From: Labia minor
Lineage: Eukaryota > Arthropoda > Insecta > Dermaptera > Spongiphoridae
DNA length: 64,000 bases
NCBI GenBank assembly: GCA_963082975.1
Contig: OY720348.1
Location: 52,588,421 to 52,652,420, forward strand
Direction of reading: 5' to 3'
Shown here piece after piece: positions 55,490 to 64,000 of this stretch. The first letter of the stretch is position 1; every line of letters begins with the position of its first letter. The translations under genes and the position numbers were made by a program. Under the pieces are notes generated by a model, which was given only the letters and a program-made list of their open reading frames with translations, had not been told where the DNA came from and ran no database searches.

Positions 55490-56135
55490 TTTTACCGACC
55501 GACGATAGTAAGGAAGGTATTGTTTTCACACCAAATTTCACATGTGGAGATTTTTACATATATCCACGAATCATGCATTTTCTTAACAGAAAAAAGTATT
55601 TTTAGCATGATGTCTGTCCGTCCGTCCGTCCGTCCGTCCGTCCTTATAGATGTGTACAGCCTGAACGGCTCAACCGATTTTGATGAAATTTGGTATATTT
55701 ACTTAATGCATCAGTGGGATGAATTGATCAACTTTTGGTGCAAATCCGGAAACCGGAAGTGGTAGTATTAGCGATCGGCGATAGGAAGGGTAGGGTTATT
55801 TTCACACCAAATTTCACATGAGGAGATTTTTTTTATATATCACCACGAATCATGCACTTTGTATTGGTTTTATCCTCGGGAAAATCATATTTATTAGTTT
55901 TTTCTTGATTTAAAATTATATGACGTCATCCAGCCATTCATGACGTCACAGCTTGGTCTTGCATATATATTATAAATAAAATAAAATTAAAAATGTTTAT
56001 ATTTATTATTTATGTATCCATATCTGTTTTTTATTACATTAATAGATATATTAAAATTATTTGAAATTGTTTCTGTAACTGGAAATTAATTTACTTCAAA
56101 CCGTCGGTCGGTTCGGACCTGGTCACAGGTCAACT
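55490..56135 (+). mobile_element. Rolling-circle family G element, copy 3 (most complete)
   Basis: TTTACCGACCGACGATAGTA start, (GTCC)n microsatellite (55616-55642), GATGAAATTTGGTATATT core, and CGGAAACCGGAAGTGG. Part of the 5' section is then repeated (CACCAAATTTCACATGAGG at 55802), followed by the TGACGTCA block. It ends CGTCGGTCGGTTCG and the perfect hairpin GACCTG-GTCA-CAGGTC (56116-56131). The open frame 55388-55765 is incidental. 646 bp. Confidence 0.75.
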
Positions 56136-56651
56136 TATTTTATTAATAAATTCTTTGTATTTTAAGTTTATTTGTTTATTTTTCTAATTTATTTAATAAC
56201 ATCTCGTCTCCTACAAAATGAATATAAATAAAATTAAATAAATAATCTAACACTAATGGAGTCACTGTAAAGGGGCCACCTCCAGACCCCCCCCCCCAAA
56301 CATAATAGATCACGCTACGCCTATGCCCAGATTAGAAGATGATATAAATAAATATTAAAGTTTTGTTTAACTTTATAAAATAATATATATATATATATAT
56401 ATATACATATAAATAATTAAATAATAAAATTATAAATTATTTTAAATAAATAAATCATGATATATATATATATGAGTATGTATTAATTTCTTTATTAATT
56501 TATCAATTTTTTTATCTTTTTCTTATACAATCTTTTTTCAAAATATAGAAAAGGGTTTAAAGAGATTATATTTAAATAATATTTGATAAAAATACAGTAA
56601 TGATTTTATTAATTACTTTTAAAGTGAAATTTATCAGTATTTATTTTAAAT
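56136..56651. other. AT-rich spacer
   Basis: Contains a C run (56289-56297) and (TA)n tracts. No gene. Confidence 0.5.
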
Positions 56652-56659
56652 GTTTAGAA

Positions 56660-56956
56660 TAGTGATTCTCAACCTGGGCGATCGACATCTTAAAGGGGGC
56701 GATTATTTGACTATACGCTTTTGGGGGATAGTTATTTTTGGAGGGCGAAATCATTTTCAACTCTAAAAAAAAGTAAGATGATTTTGCGATCAGGTTCTGA
56801 AACTCGATTTCAATATGGCTCTAAGTATCACCAAGTGTACCTACCTTATATTAGGGATTATCATGCAATTTTTATCTGTTAAAATTGATAGGGGGGCGAA
56901 TTATGAAGCCGGCCTTACGAAGTGGGCGTTTGGTCCAAAAAGGTTGAGAAACGCTA
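56660..56956. mobile_element. hAT MITE 2, with perfect 8-bp target duplication
   Basis: The ends TAGTGATTCTCAACCTGGG and GGTTGAGAAACGCTA are flanked by GTTTAGAA (56652-56659, 56957-56964). The interior has GGGGGCGA words and matches MITE 3 at 59963. 297 bp, no ORF. Confidence 0.9.
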
Positions 56957-56964
56957 GTTTAGAA

Positions 56965-57885
56965 TCATAAGTTAGAAGTGAATGGTTCTCGATAATTATC
57001 TATGAATAGGATAGAAATATGTAATTTCATTTCTTAGTATAATAATTTTTAAGATTATAAAAAAAAATAAAAAATTTCCATATTTGTTTCTTTTATTACT
57101 ACAAAACAAATTTTATGGTAGAAATTTTTTTCCAATTTTCCTTCTTACACTTGCCTTGGTTTGAATTGTTTGTTATTTATTTATTTTATTTTATTTTATT
57201 TATTGTTTTTTTTTTTGGAATTGAAAATAAAAAAAACAGGAAATAAAAAAAAAATCAAAACAAATTCTTTCAAATCCGGGTGGCATATAAGAAGAAAGAC
57301 AAGGCAACCAAGTCCGGATTAGATGAGAAGAAAGTATTCGATGTCTGGATAAAGAGATTTTAGCTTCTCGAAACTGCTATGGTAAGGATTCAATTGGATG
57401 GTTTTCTCTCAAATCGGTCACATCCATCGGAGGACGGTGTTTTGCAAAGAGAGAGGTAGCTAGCGAAAAAAGAGAAAAAAAAAAAAAAAGAAAAGAAAAA
57501 TCCAAATGGGTGAAGAGGGGGAAGTGTAGAGACGATTGAGGAGGTTAGATGGTAAAGGGGGGGGGTGCTTTTGGCTCGATGGCCTGAACTCCGTAACTCA
57601 CTGAATCCTCCTCGACCGCCAAAAAATTGAACCCATCTGATCTCACTCCTACTTTTGGAAGGGGTGCCAACCTTTAAAGGCCCCTTCTATTTCAATCGGC
57701 CTTCTACCAACAGCCAATAATTTTACAAGAAGATATCTTTACCACCACTTGAGGAACGTGGCACATAAATTTCAAAACCCGTCTCTTATTGCTTGAACTA
57801 AGGGCCAATAGAAATGTAAACGGTCACTGTTTTTACCCTCTCTTCACATTATGCAATATACATATATATTGTATAATTTTTTTCC

Positions 57886-57919
<34 letters not shown>

Positions 57920-58053
57920 GGAAAAAACAATTAAATATAAAAATAAAATTAAAACATTAAAAAATATATAAATAAATAAAAAAAAATGTTATTTAATTAT
58001 GTATTTAATATTACTCTAAAAATAACTATTATTTTTTTTATTATTTACTATTA

Positions 58054-58090
<37 letters not shown>

Positions 58091-58509
58091 GAGTATCTTT
58101 ACGACCTCCTTTCAAGTAAAATTTCAAGTATTTGAATAGTATAATAGAATTTTAATAATAAAAATATATATTAAATTAAATTAATAGTTTTGCTATAATT
58201 AGCTTTAAAAATATTTTTAAAGCGTTATTTATTTTAATTCCACAGAGACTTGGCCCTGATGACCTTTCCTTGTATAATAAACTTTTTTAATTGTCTGTAA
58301 TAATAATAAATTAATTATACATATACATAAATATATATATATATATATCAAAAAATATTTTATTTCTCTGTCTCTGTTTTTCAAGTCTAGGTTTTATTTT
58401 TAAATTAATATTTACTTAAAATTAACTATGAACATAAAGTAAATTATTTTATATACAATAAATAGTTTAATTTATTTCTTTTTTTTTTACACTTTATACA
58501 TAGAATTTA

Positions 58510-58550
<41 letters not shown>

Positions 58551-58861
58551 CTAGAATATATAACAAGTTTTCAAAAAATTAAAATATTAAAAATTTATAA
58601 GGATAAAAATTTCATAAATCTAATTTTTTTTTTTTTCTATTTTAAAATAAAAATGTCGTATCTTAATTTTTAATTTATAGTGTTATAAAGTAAACAAATG
58701 AAAAAAAATTACAATTTACAAATTACATTTTTTATAATAAATTAATATTAATAATGATTGTTTTTCGCTTAAAATTAAATATATATATATTAATATATTT
58801 TTGTTCTTTTAGGTTTCTGTGAAAGTTTTTATTATTATGAAATATTATTTCCGGGTTATAT
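56965..58861. other. Long stretch without a recognised gene
   Basis: 57270-57780 is markedly less AT-biased. A 30-codon open segment there (RVAYKKKDKATKSGLDEKKV) ends at a stop and cannot be assigned. A perfect hairpin with arms TTTTTTCCCAAA / TTTGGGAAAAAA around a (TA)n loop lies at 57877-57928. (TA)n tracts occur at 58058-58089 and 58512-58549. Confidence 0.5.
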
Positions 58862-58994
58862 TTTCACATTTAATTGTGAGATTTGAGTATCAATCCTTCG
58901 GTGTCCATTTTGGTCACACAGGCCAAAAATTCCCTCCTGAATATGGCGCCAAAATGAGCGCCCAAACGCCGAGACTCATATCTCACATTTAAAG
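58862..58994. mobile_element. Short MITE-like inverted-repeat element
   Basis: The left arm CATTTAATTGTGAGATTTGA and the right arm (inverse: TTTAAATGTGAGATATGAGT) pair imperfectly over about 26 bases around a GC-richer centre with CCATTTTGG and GGCGCCAAAATG words. About 130 bp; target duplication not clear. Confidence 0.5.
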
Positions 58995-59294
58995 TTGAAA
59001 TGAATGATATTATTTTTTTAATTAACTTATATATTATTGAATGTTTTTTAGTTTTAAATTAGTTTATTTAATTTCGGTATTAATACCATTCTCAAAAGCA
59101 GAGAATTAAGAAAACAAAATATGGTCTAACTATCGAAATATGTACTTGTAAAGAAATCAAATAATTTAGGAGTAACCACACAGATTATCTAAATTGAAAT
59201 TTTAATTTTAATCAATAACTGTTTTAACAAATAAAATACCATTTGGAAAAAGTTCAACTTTATTCATCAAGAAGTTCTCCTACAATAGTGATGT
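58995..59294. other. AT-rich spacer
   Basis: Nothing recognised. Confidence 0.4.
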
Positions 59295-59557
59295 CAGAGC
59301 CCGCTCTAGCTTTTTGGCCGCCCGGACAAAAAGACAAATTGCCGCCTCTTTAAACAAAATTGTTTTTAATCAGAGCAAAAGTTTAAGACAAAAATCCATC
59401 ATACATACGTTAAACTGAACAATTACCAAAAGATCAACAAATATATATTTTGATTAACTGATTATCAATATTTTATGTCAATAACGACCAAAATGCCGCC
59501 CTTTAGATTTGCCGCCCAGGACAAATATCCGCTCAGTCGGCCCTGGAGAGGGCTCTG
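59295..59557. mobile_element. hAT-like MITE (CAGAGCCC ends)
   Basis: Starts CAGAGCCCGCTCTAG and ends with the inverse, CTGGAGAGGGCTCTG. GCCGCCC words near both ends are typical of one short hAT group. Flanks AGTGATGT and ATGATGTA are similar but not an exact 8-bp duplication. 263 bp, no ORF. Confidence 0.65.
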
Positions 59558-59954
59558 ATGATGTAAGTGAATTGATTCACTTGTTTGAAGGTTAGAAGTA
59601 CTAGATTAATTTTTTGAAGATTAAGATAAAGTGCTATCTATCTGGCAAATGTGGGACTTATTGAATGGCTCATGCATTCTGTTGGTAATACGAATTATAG
59701 ATACAAGATCTGTTTAAAAAATTGTCCACAAAATTTTACTTGTACTGTTGTTCTCCACAATTGATGTGCTCATTCCGTTTCCACTTCTACAAGCACATTT
59801 CTTGCTGGATAACGCGAATTTTGAATCTTGTCTATCGTTGCATATGTTCCTTCTTTCAACTTTAGAAATAAATAAATGTCCGTAGCTCTTAAAAGATTGC
59901 TTGTCGACTGTCTTTCTCTTCTCATGTATCGTTAAACACACATTATACAGATGC
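59558..59954. other. Spacer, no gene seen
   Basis: A minus-strand open frame of 75 codons (59714-59941) has no recognisable domain. Confidence 0.4.
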
Positions 59955-59962
59955 GTGTAGAG

Positions 59963-60372
59963 CAGTGATTCTCAACCCGGGCGATATCGCCCCCTGGGGG
60001 GCGATCGACATCTTAAAGGGGGCAATTATTTGACTATACGATTTTGGGGGGCGATAAGTTATTTTTGGGGGGCGAAATCATTTTCAACTCTAAAAAAGGT
60101 AAGATGATTTTGCGAACAGGCTTTCTAAACATTTCCTCTTTTTTCAAGTTTTTTCAAAATGGTTCTAAAAAAATGGTCAGATGATTTTGCAATCAGGTTA
60201 TGAAACTCGATTTTTCAATATGGCTCTAAGTATTATCTAAGTATTACCTAGTGTACCTACCTTATATTAGAGATTATCATGCAATTTTTATCTGTAAAAA
60301 TTAATAGAGGTGCGAATTAAGAAGCTGGTCTTACAAAGGGTGCGTTTGGTCCAAAAAGGTTGAGAAACGCTG
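59963..60372. mobile_element. hAT MITE 3, with perfect 8-bp target duplication
   Basis: The ends CAGTGATTCTCAACCCGGG and GGTTGAGAAACGCTG are flanked by GTGTAGAG (59955-59962, 60373-60380). Same family as MITE 2 but about 110 bp longer, because it keeps a 5' GCGATATCGCCCCCTGG block and a central CTTTCTAAACATTTCC block. No ORF. Confidence 0.9.
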
Positions 60373-60380
60373 GTGTAGAG

Positions 60381-61565
60381 AGATACCAACCGCATTTCAC
60401 TCCAATAATGGCGCGAAATTATGAATATTCTATAATTTTTGGAACAAATCTCATAAACAACAGATATATTTTATTTAAAATTAATTACTTATATAATTTT
60501 TTTTGTACAATTTTTTATGCCTTCGAATCTAAATCGAAGAACAGAAGGAAAGTATTAGGATTGAGAGTGTCAAAGTAGGGTAAAAAAAAATCGCATGAAG
60601 GGGAAAAGGGTTGAAAAATCGGTCATCCCTCACATTGCGGCAAATGAATCAATCAATGTCAAACAGGCAACCCTCTCCATTGAAGCCGCATCAATCTACG
60701 TATTTTTTCTCTCTCAACCATAGCTACGCTAAAAAATTATACCCTACTCGCTAAATAGGAATCTCGCTTCATTGGTGCCTAACAATAACAAGTCACACTC
60801 CCGATTACATAATACTCAAGTTAAATACAGATTTATCGCTAAATAAAAAAAAAAATAAAAAATAAAAATAAAAATAAAAAAAATAAATAAATAAAATCCG
60901 TCGAAACCTGATTATACGTCAATATTTTTTGCCTTCCATTAACATGGTTTAAAATTAATCGATCGGTAAACAATGAGTCGATTGGATGTTGTAGATACAT
61001 ATATCGACAATCGATTCAAATCTCTTTAAAGGTAAATGTATATAAGGAAAGTAATTTGAAATCGATTTAGATGAAAAAAAAATAATAAAAAAGTCAAGTT
61101 TCCTTTACGGATTTTTCTGATTTTAAAACGCTTACTTCAAAGTGATGGAGTGGAAATAGCAAGTGATAGAGAGTAGAAGAAGAAGAAGAAAAAAAAAGAG
61201 AGAAATCGTCTTAAGTCAGGTTGGAACAACAATTTTTTATGATATATAAATGGCACAAATACATTAAATATTTGTGGAAGATTGGTTTCTCCACTTTACT
61301 TAAAATGGGAGAGTCGAAGAGAGATAGAGAGCAAATAGTTTTCGTATATTTCCACAAAATTGAGCTATCATCCAAGCAATGTGTGAAAATAAATTTTTAA
61401 TATTATATTAGAATGGTTAAGGAACAATTCTTTCGTTCTTTAGAGGTTATTTGATGCTATCAAAAGTGAACGACATTTTCAAAAGAAAAGGCAAGAAAAT
61501 ATTTACTTAAGATCAAGAAGTAAGTTATATATAATAGTGATATTTATTATTAAAAGACACCACGC
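60381..61565. other. Stretch without a recognised gene
   Basis: 60590-60800 is less AT-biased; poly-A and AAG runs lie at 60845-60895 and 61170-61200. No gene seen. Confidence 0.45.
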
Positions 61566-61745
61566 GCAGTGCTTTTCAAGGGAATTTCTCTAGCTAAGGT
61601 CAATCCAGCCTCCGAGTTAAAAATTAAGAAGCTACTATGAAAAAAGTAGCGCCTCCAATCAGGAAAATCAAGATAAAGGTTGAAAAGATCCGTTCTACTG
61701 ATCATATAACATTTTTACCCCGCTTATCCAAAGGGGGTCTCAGAG
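61566..61745 (+). mobile_element. SINE I, 3' two-thirds
   Basis: AAGGGAATTTCTCTAGCT, AAAAAGTAGCGCCTCC and AAAATCAAGATAAAGGTTGA in the SINE I order. The tRNA-like head is lost. Confidence 0.68.
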
Positions 61746-62124
61746 GTTTGTTTTTTATATGGAACAATATAACTCGCTAATAAATATTTATTATTATTAT
61801 TAACATTTATTTGATTTAAGCGAAGATAAGAAATGAAATGAACTCTTGATTTTATTATTCAAATGCTTTTTTATTTATTTAAAAAAAAAAGTATTTGTTT
61901 ATAATTTATTTATAAATGTATATAAAACTCTAATGGGTGAATAAAGGCTAGTGAGAAGTTTATTTATAAGAAAACACACAATTGAAAAAACGTCAATGAG
62001 TAGTAGAAAGAAAATAGTCTAAGAAAGCGGTAAGAAAATACTACAATTGAAAATAGATACATTTTAAATTATATGTTGATAAACTATTTACAGTAGTTTT
62101 GATGGAATTAAACTATTTAACTTT
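61746..62124. other. AT-rich spacer
   Basis: Nothing recognised. Confidence 0.4.
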
Positions 62125-62412
62125 CTATCTCTATGACTCTACAGAACTCGGAAGTTCTTGGATGCAGCAACCACATTTCTCCAAGTGTCCCTATCCTGAA
62201 CCACAACCATCCATCCGCTACCCTCTCCCGTCTCTCTCACGTCCCTTCTTATATTGTCCACCCACCGCGTCCTTGCTCTTCCAAGCGGACGTTTCTCAAT
62301 CAGTCACCTCACAAATATATATTTTTCGCCATTCTTTTTTCTCCCACGTGCTTTGCCCATCGCAGTCTTCTCGATTTTATAGCCCAAACTATGTCTGGAG
62401 ATGCATAGAGGT
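62125..62412 (-). pseudogene. RTE-like LINE 3' tail fragment
   Basis: The minus strand carries the AGHVARM-equivalent region, then KTRTRWVDN-like and the DRDTWRNVVAASKNF end, in broken frames. It is the same tail as at 3301-3557. Confidence 0.72.
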
Positions 62413-62618
62413 CAATTAAACTATTTAAAAAAACATATAATATTAGCATACTCCTTATCAAATAAAATAAATAATTTCTAGAGAATAGATTGGAATGAAT
62501 TAGTCTATTATTATATTTGTATAATTTAATAAAATATAATCGACTTGTAATATTATTAAATTTTATGATAATTGGAAATACATAGAGTTTATAAAACGGT
62601 TTTTATTTAATAATTGAG
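62413..62618. other. Short AT-rich spacer
   Basis: Nothing recognised. Confidence 0.3.
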
Positions 62619-62875
62619 AAGGCGCCATTGGTTGAAAGGCTAGCCTCGCTGTCTCACATTCATATGGTCCCGGGTTCAAGTCCCGGGCCTGGCAAGGGAA
62701 TTTCTCTAGCTGGGGTCTATGGGGCGGAGTTAACCCAGCCTCCAGGATCAACATTGGGGAATAGCTAGTTGATAAAAAGTAGCGCCTCCGATCAAGAAAA
62801 TCAAGGTAAAGGTTGAGAGGACCCGTTCTCCTGATCATAGGACACCTCATTGATATAACCGACTTGAAAGGCGTT
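62619..62875 (+). mobile_element. SINE I, best-preserved copy
   Basis: The tRNA-like head GGCGCCATTGGTTGAAAGGC (A-box region) is followed by CCCGGGTTCAAGTCCCGGG, a textbook B box inside a palindromic T arm. Then come CCTGGCAAGGGAATTTCTC, TCTAGCTGGGGTCTATGG, GTAGCGCCTCCGATCAAG and the 3' block with CTCCTGATCATAGGACACC. Transcription would be by RNA polymerase III; movement depends on a LINE. A minus-strand open frame (62563-62850) is incidental. Confidence 0.82.
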
Positions 62876-62959
62876 GTCCTTGCGTAGAATCATTTGAATC
62901 AAGGTTTAATTATATATATAATTAATTCTCTAATACTAACAATCAGAAAATAAGATAAA

Positions 62960-62998
62960 ACAATACCTCCCTTACTATCGTCGGTCGGTAAAAATACA
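62960..62998 (-). mobile_element. Family G 5' tip
   Basis: About 36 bases, ACAATACCTCCCTTACTATC followed by GTCGGTCGGTAAAA, identical in type to the G 5' end and with nothing else of the element attached. Confidence 0.6.
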
Positions 62999-63944
62999 TA
63001 TAAAAATAAATTAATATATATTACAGTTCAAGAGATTGGTGGTGGTTATGGGACCACAAATTTCGAAGAATAAAGATTATTTATTTTTTAATTATTTTAA
63101 TTATTAGTTTTATTTCAATATATATATATATATATATATATATACGTATAACATAGAGTAGATTAAAGTATATATCGATGAATCTATGAAAATCCTGGTA
63201 TTTCAAGATTATAAATGAATATACGTTAATGGAATCATCAGTTTTTCGCATTCGATGTGCTGCTTGTGGAAGGACCATCAGTTAGAAGAAGTCTAAGTGG
63301 GTGGTTGTACGCGTGGAGGAAGTGGTTGGGGGAGTTTCTCTTCGGGAAGTGATATTTTTTTCCAATCCCCGAAAAGCATTTGGTACGCAAGACGAATTGC
63401 ATGTTCCTAAAGGAAACCATTCTACCATTTGAGGTTAAGTCTTGAGACATGGGTTCGTTCTTCTTCTGCCTCAGGCAAATAATGCCCTTTTCTTTGCAAT
63501 GTTTTTTTTTCTTATTTTGAAAGCCACTCAAGCTCTTTGGACCGACTTATAGACATTTAATGATGGTGTTCTTTGAGCATATTTATCATAGCCACTTGTT
63601 TATTTATATAGATATATTATAAATGTTAGTATCATTCAGAATTCTTAGAAATATAAAATAAAGTATTCGTGTTTAATAAATCAAATCATTAATCATAGAG
63701 TAAAAAAAATAATTAATCTAAAATTTAAATTTTTCAATGATTTACTTTTATTAATGTCTTTTATATATGTAAGAAAATTTTTAAAAAACCGATAATAAAA
63801 ACTGACAACATTACATTGATATATATTAAACTAAATTTAATCATTAATTATTAATTTAGAATAAATTTAATACATTTATTATTACTTTGGTGCTTTTCAG
63901 GTCCTATATATCAATAAATAGTATATAATTCCTGTCTCTCTCTT
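62999..63944. other. Stretch without a recognised gene
   Basis: Contains (TA)n at 63119-63144. 63230-63540 is a balanced island with a 97-codon minus-strand open frame (63238-63531), basic at its start and Ser/Thr-rich at its end, with no known domain. The rest is AT-rich. Confidence 0.4.
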
Positions 63945-64000
63945 TGTAGAACTCAAAACTTCTTGGCCGCAGCAACCACACTCCCCCAAATGTCGTTATC
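63945..64000 (-). pseudogene. RTE-like LINE 3' tail, cut by the window edge
   Basis: The minus strand reads DNDIWGSVVAAAKKF, the last block of the LINE tail. It continues beyond the window. Confidence 0.65.

Noticed and set aside
55388-55765. 125-codon open frame
   Set aside because: It runs through the 5' end and GTCC microsatellite of a family G element; the equivalent stretch in other copies is not kept open.
57290-57375. Segment translating as RVAYKKKDKATKSGLDEKKV, briefly reminiscent of MADF-type transposon or regulator domains
   Set aside because: Only about 30 codons before a stop, with no second supporting motif.
62563-62850. 95-codon minus-strand open frame
   Set aside because: It is antisense to the SINE I copy with clear pol III boxes, so not a protein gene.
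63238-63531. 97-codon minus-strand open frame
   Set aside because: Composition is plausible for an exon, but I recognise no motif and cannot distinguish it from chance; described only as an unassigned island.
1-64000. LTR retroelements, Polintons or other virus-like elements
   Set aside because: No paired LTRs, no integrase, protease or capsid-like motifs seen; the reverse transcriptase pieces are of LINE type.

Overview
The window is strongly AT-rich eukaryotic DNA with no intact host gene that I can recognise. Long simple-sequence tracts, tRNA-derived SINEs, mariner, hAT, pogo and piggyBac relics, and many rolling-circle (Helitron/Helentron-type) families point to an arthropod, most likely an insect. 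That assignment is inference from element families only. I saw no rRNA, no CRISPR, no operon-like structure and no LTR or virus-like element.

Layout. 1-8.9 kb: rolling-circle families (called A and G here) with a downstream extension (H), an RTE-like LINE tail and a hAT-like MITE. 8.9-17.3 kb: the richest locus. An old composite repeat (D) was split by a 6.9 kb minus-strand Helitron (10189-17070). That Helitron later received a hAT element (11562-12223) and a second, oppositely oriented copy of itself (13548-16490). 17.3-22 kb: mariner relics, one candidate host exon (20293-20475, minus) and a family B rolling-circle element. 22-31 kb: mostly unassigned AT-rich DNA with SINEs, a fold-back element, a TTAA-flanked MITE and one family A copy. 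31.4-34.6 kb: a third Helitron copy with a doubled 5' end. 37-41.6 kb: a Tc1/mariner-superfamily element, a pogo-like relic and a second copy of repeat D without the Helitron. 42-48.3 kb: a LINE fragment, then a pogo-like element (44218-48303) filled with A, H, B and G copies. 48-64 kb: SINEs, Helitron ends, three related hAT MITEs with 8-bp target duplications, LINE tails and long unassigned stretches.

How the pieces relate. The best evidence comes from within-window comparisons. Repeat D at 39574-40782 preserves the empty site of the outer Helitron. Two other Helitron copies preserve the empty site of the inner Helitron, and the same two preserve that of the hAT element. All three Helitron copies carry the same internally deleted piece of LINE reverse transcriptase, so the piece was acquired before they spread. 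Families A, B and G have unrelated sequences but the same build: an inverted motif near each end, a 3' hairpin, a microsatellite and a short shared core. This matches the non-autonomous Helentron (HINE/DINE-1) pattern. None of the rolling-circle copies shows a Rep-helicase ORF, so an autonomous partner must lie elsewhere. Family letters (A, B, C, D and so on) are local labels used only in this annotation.
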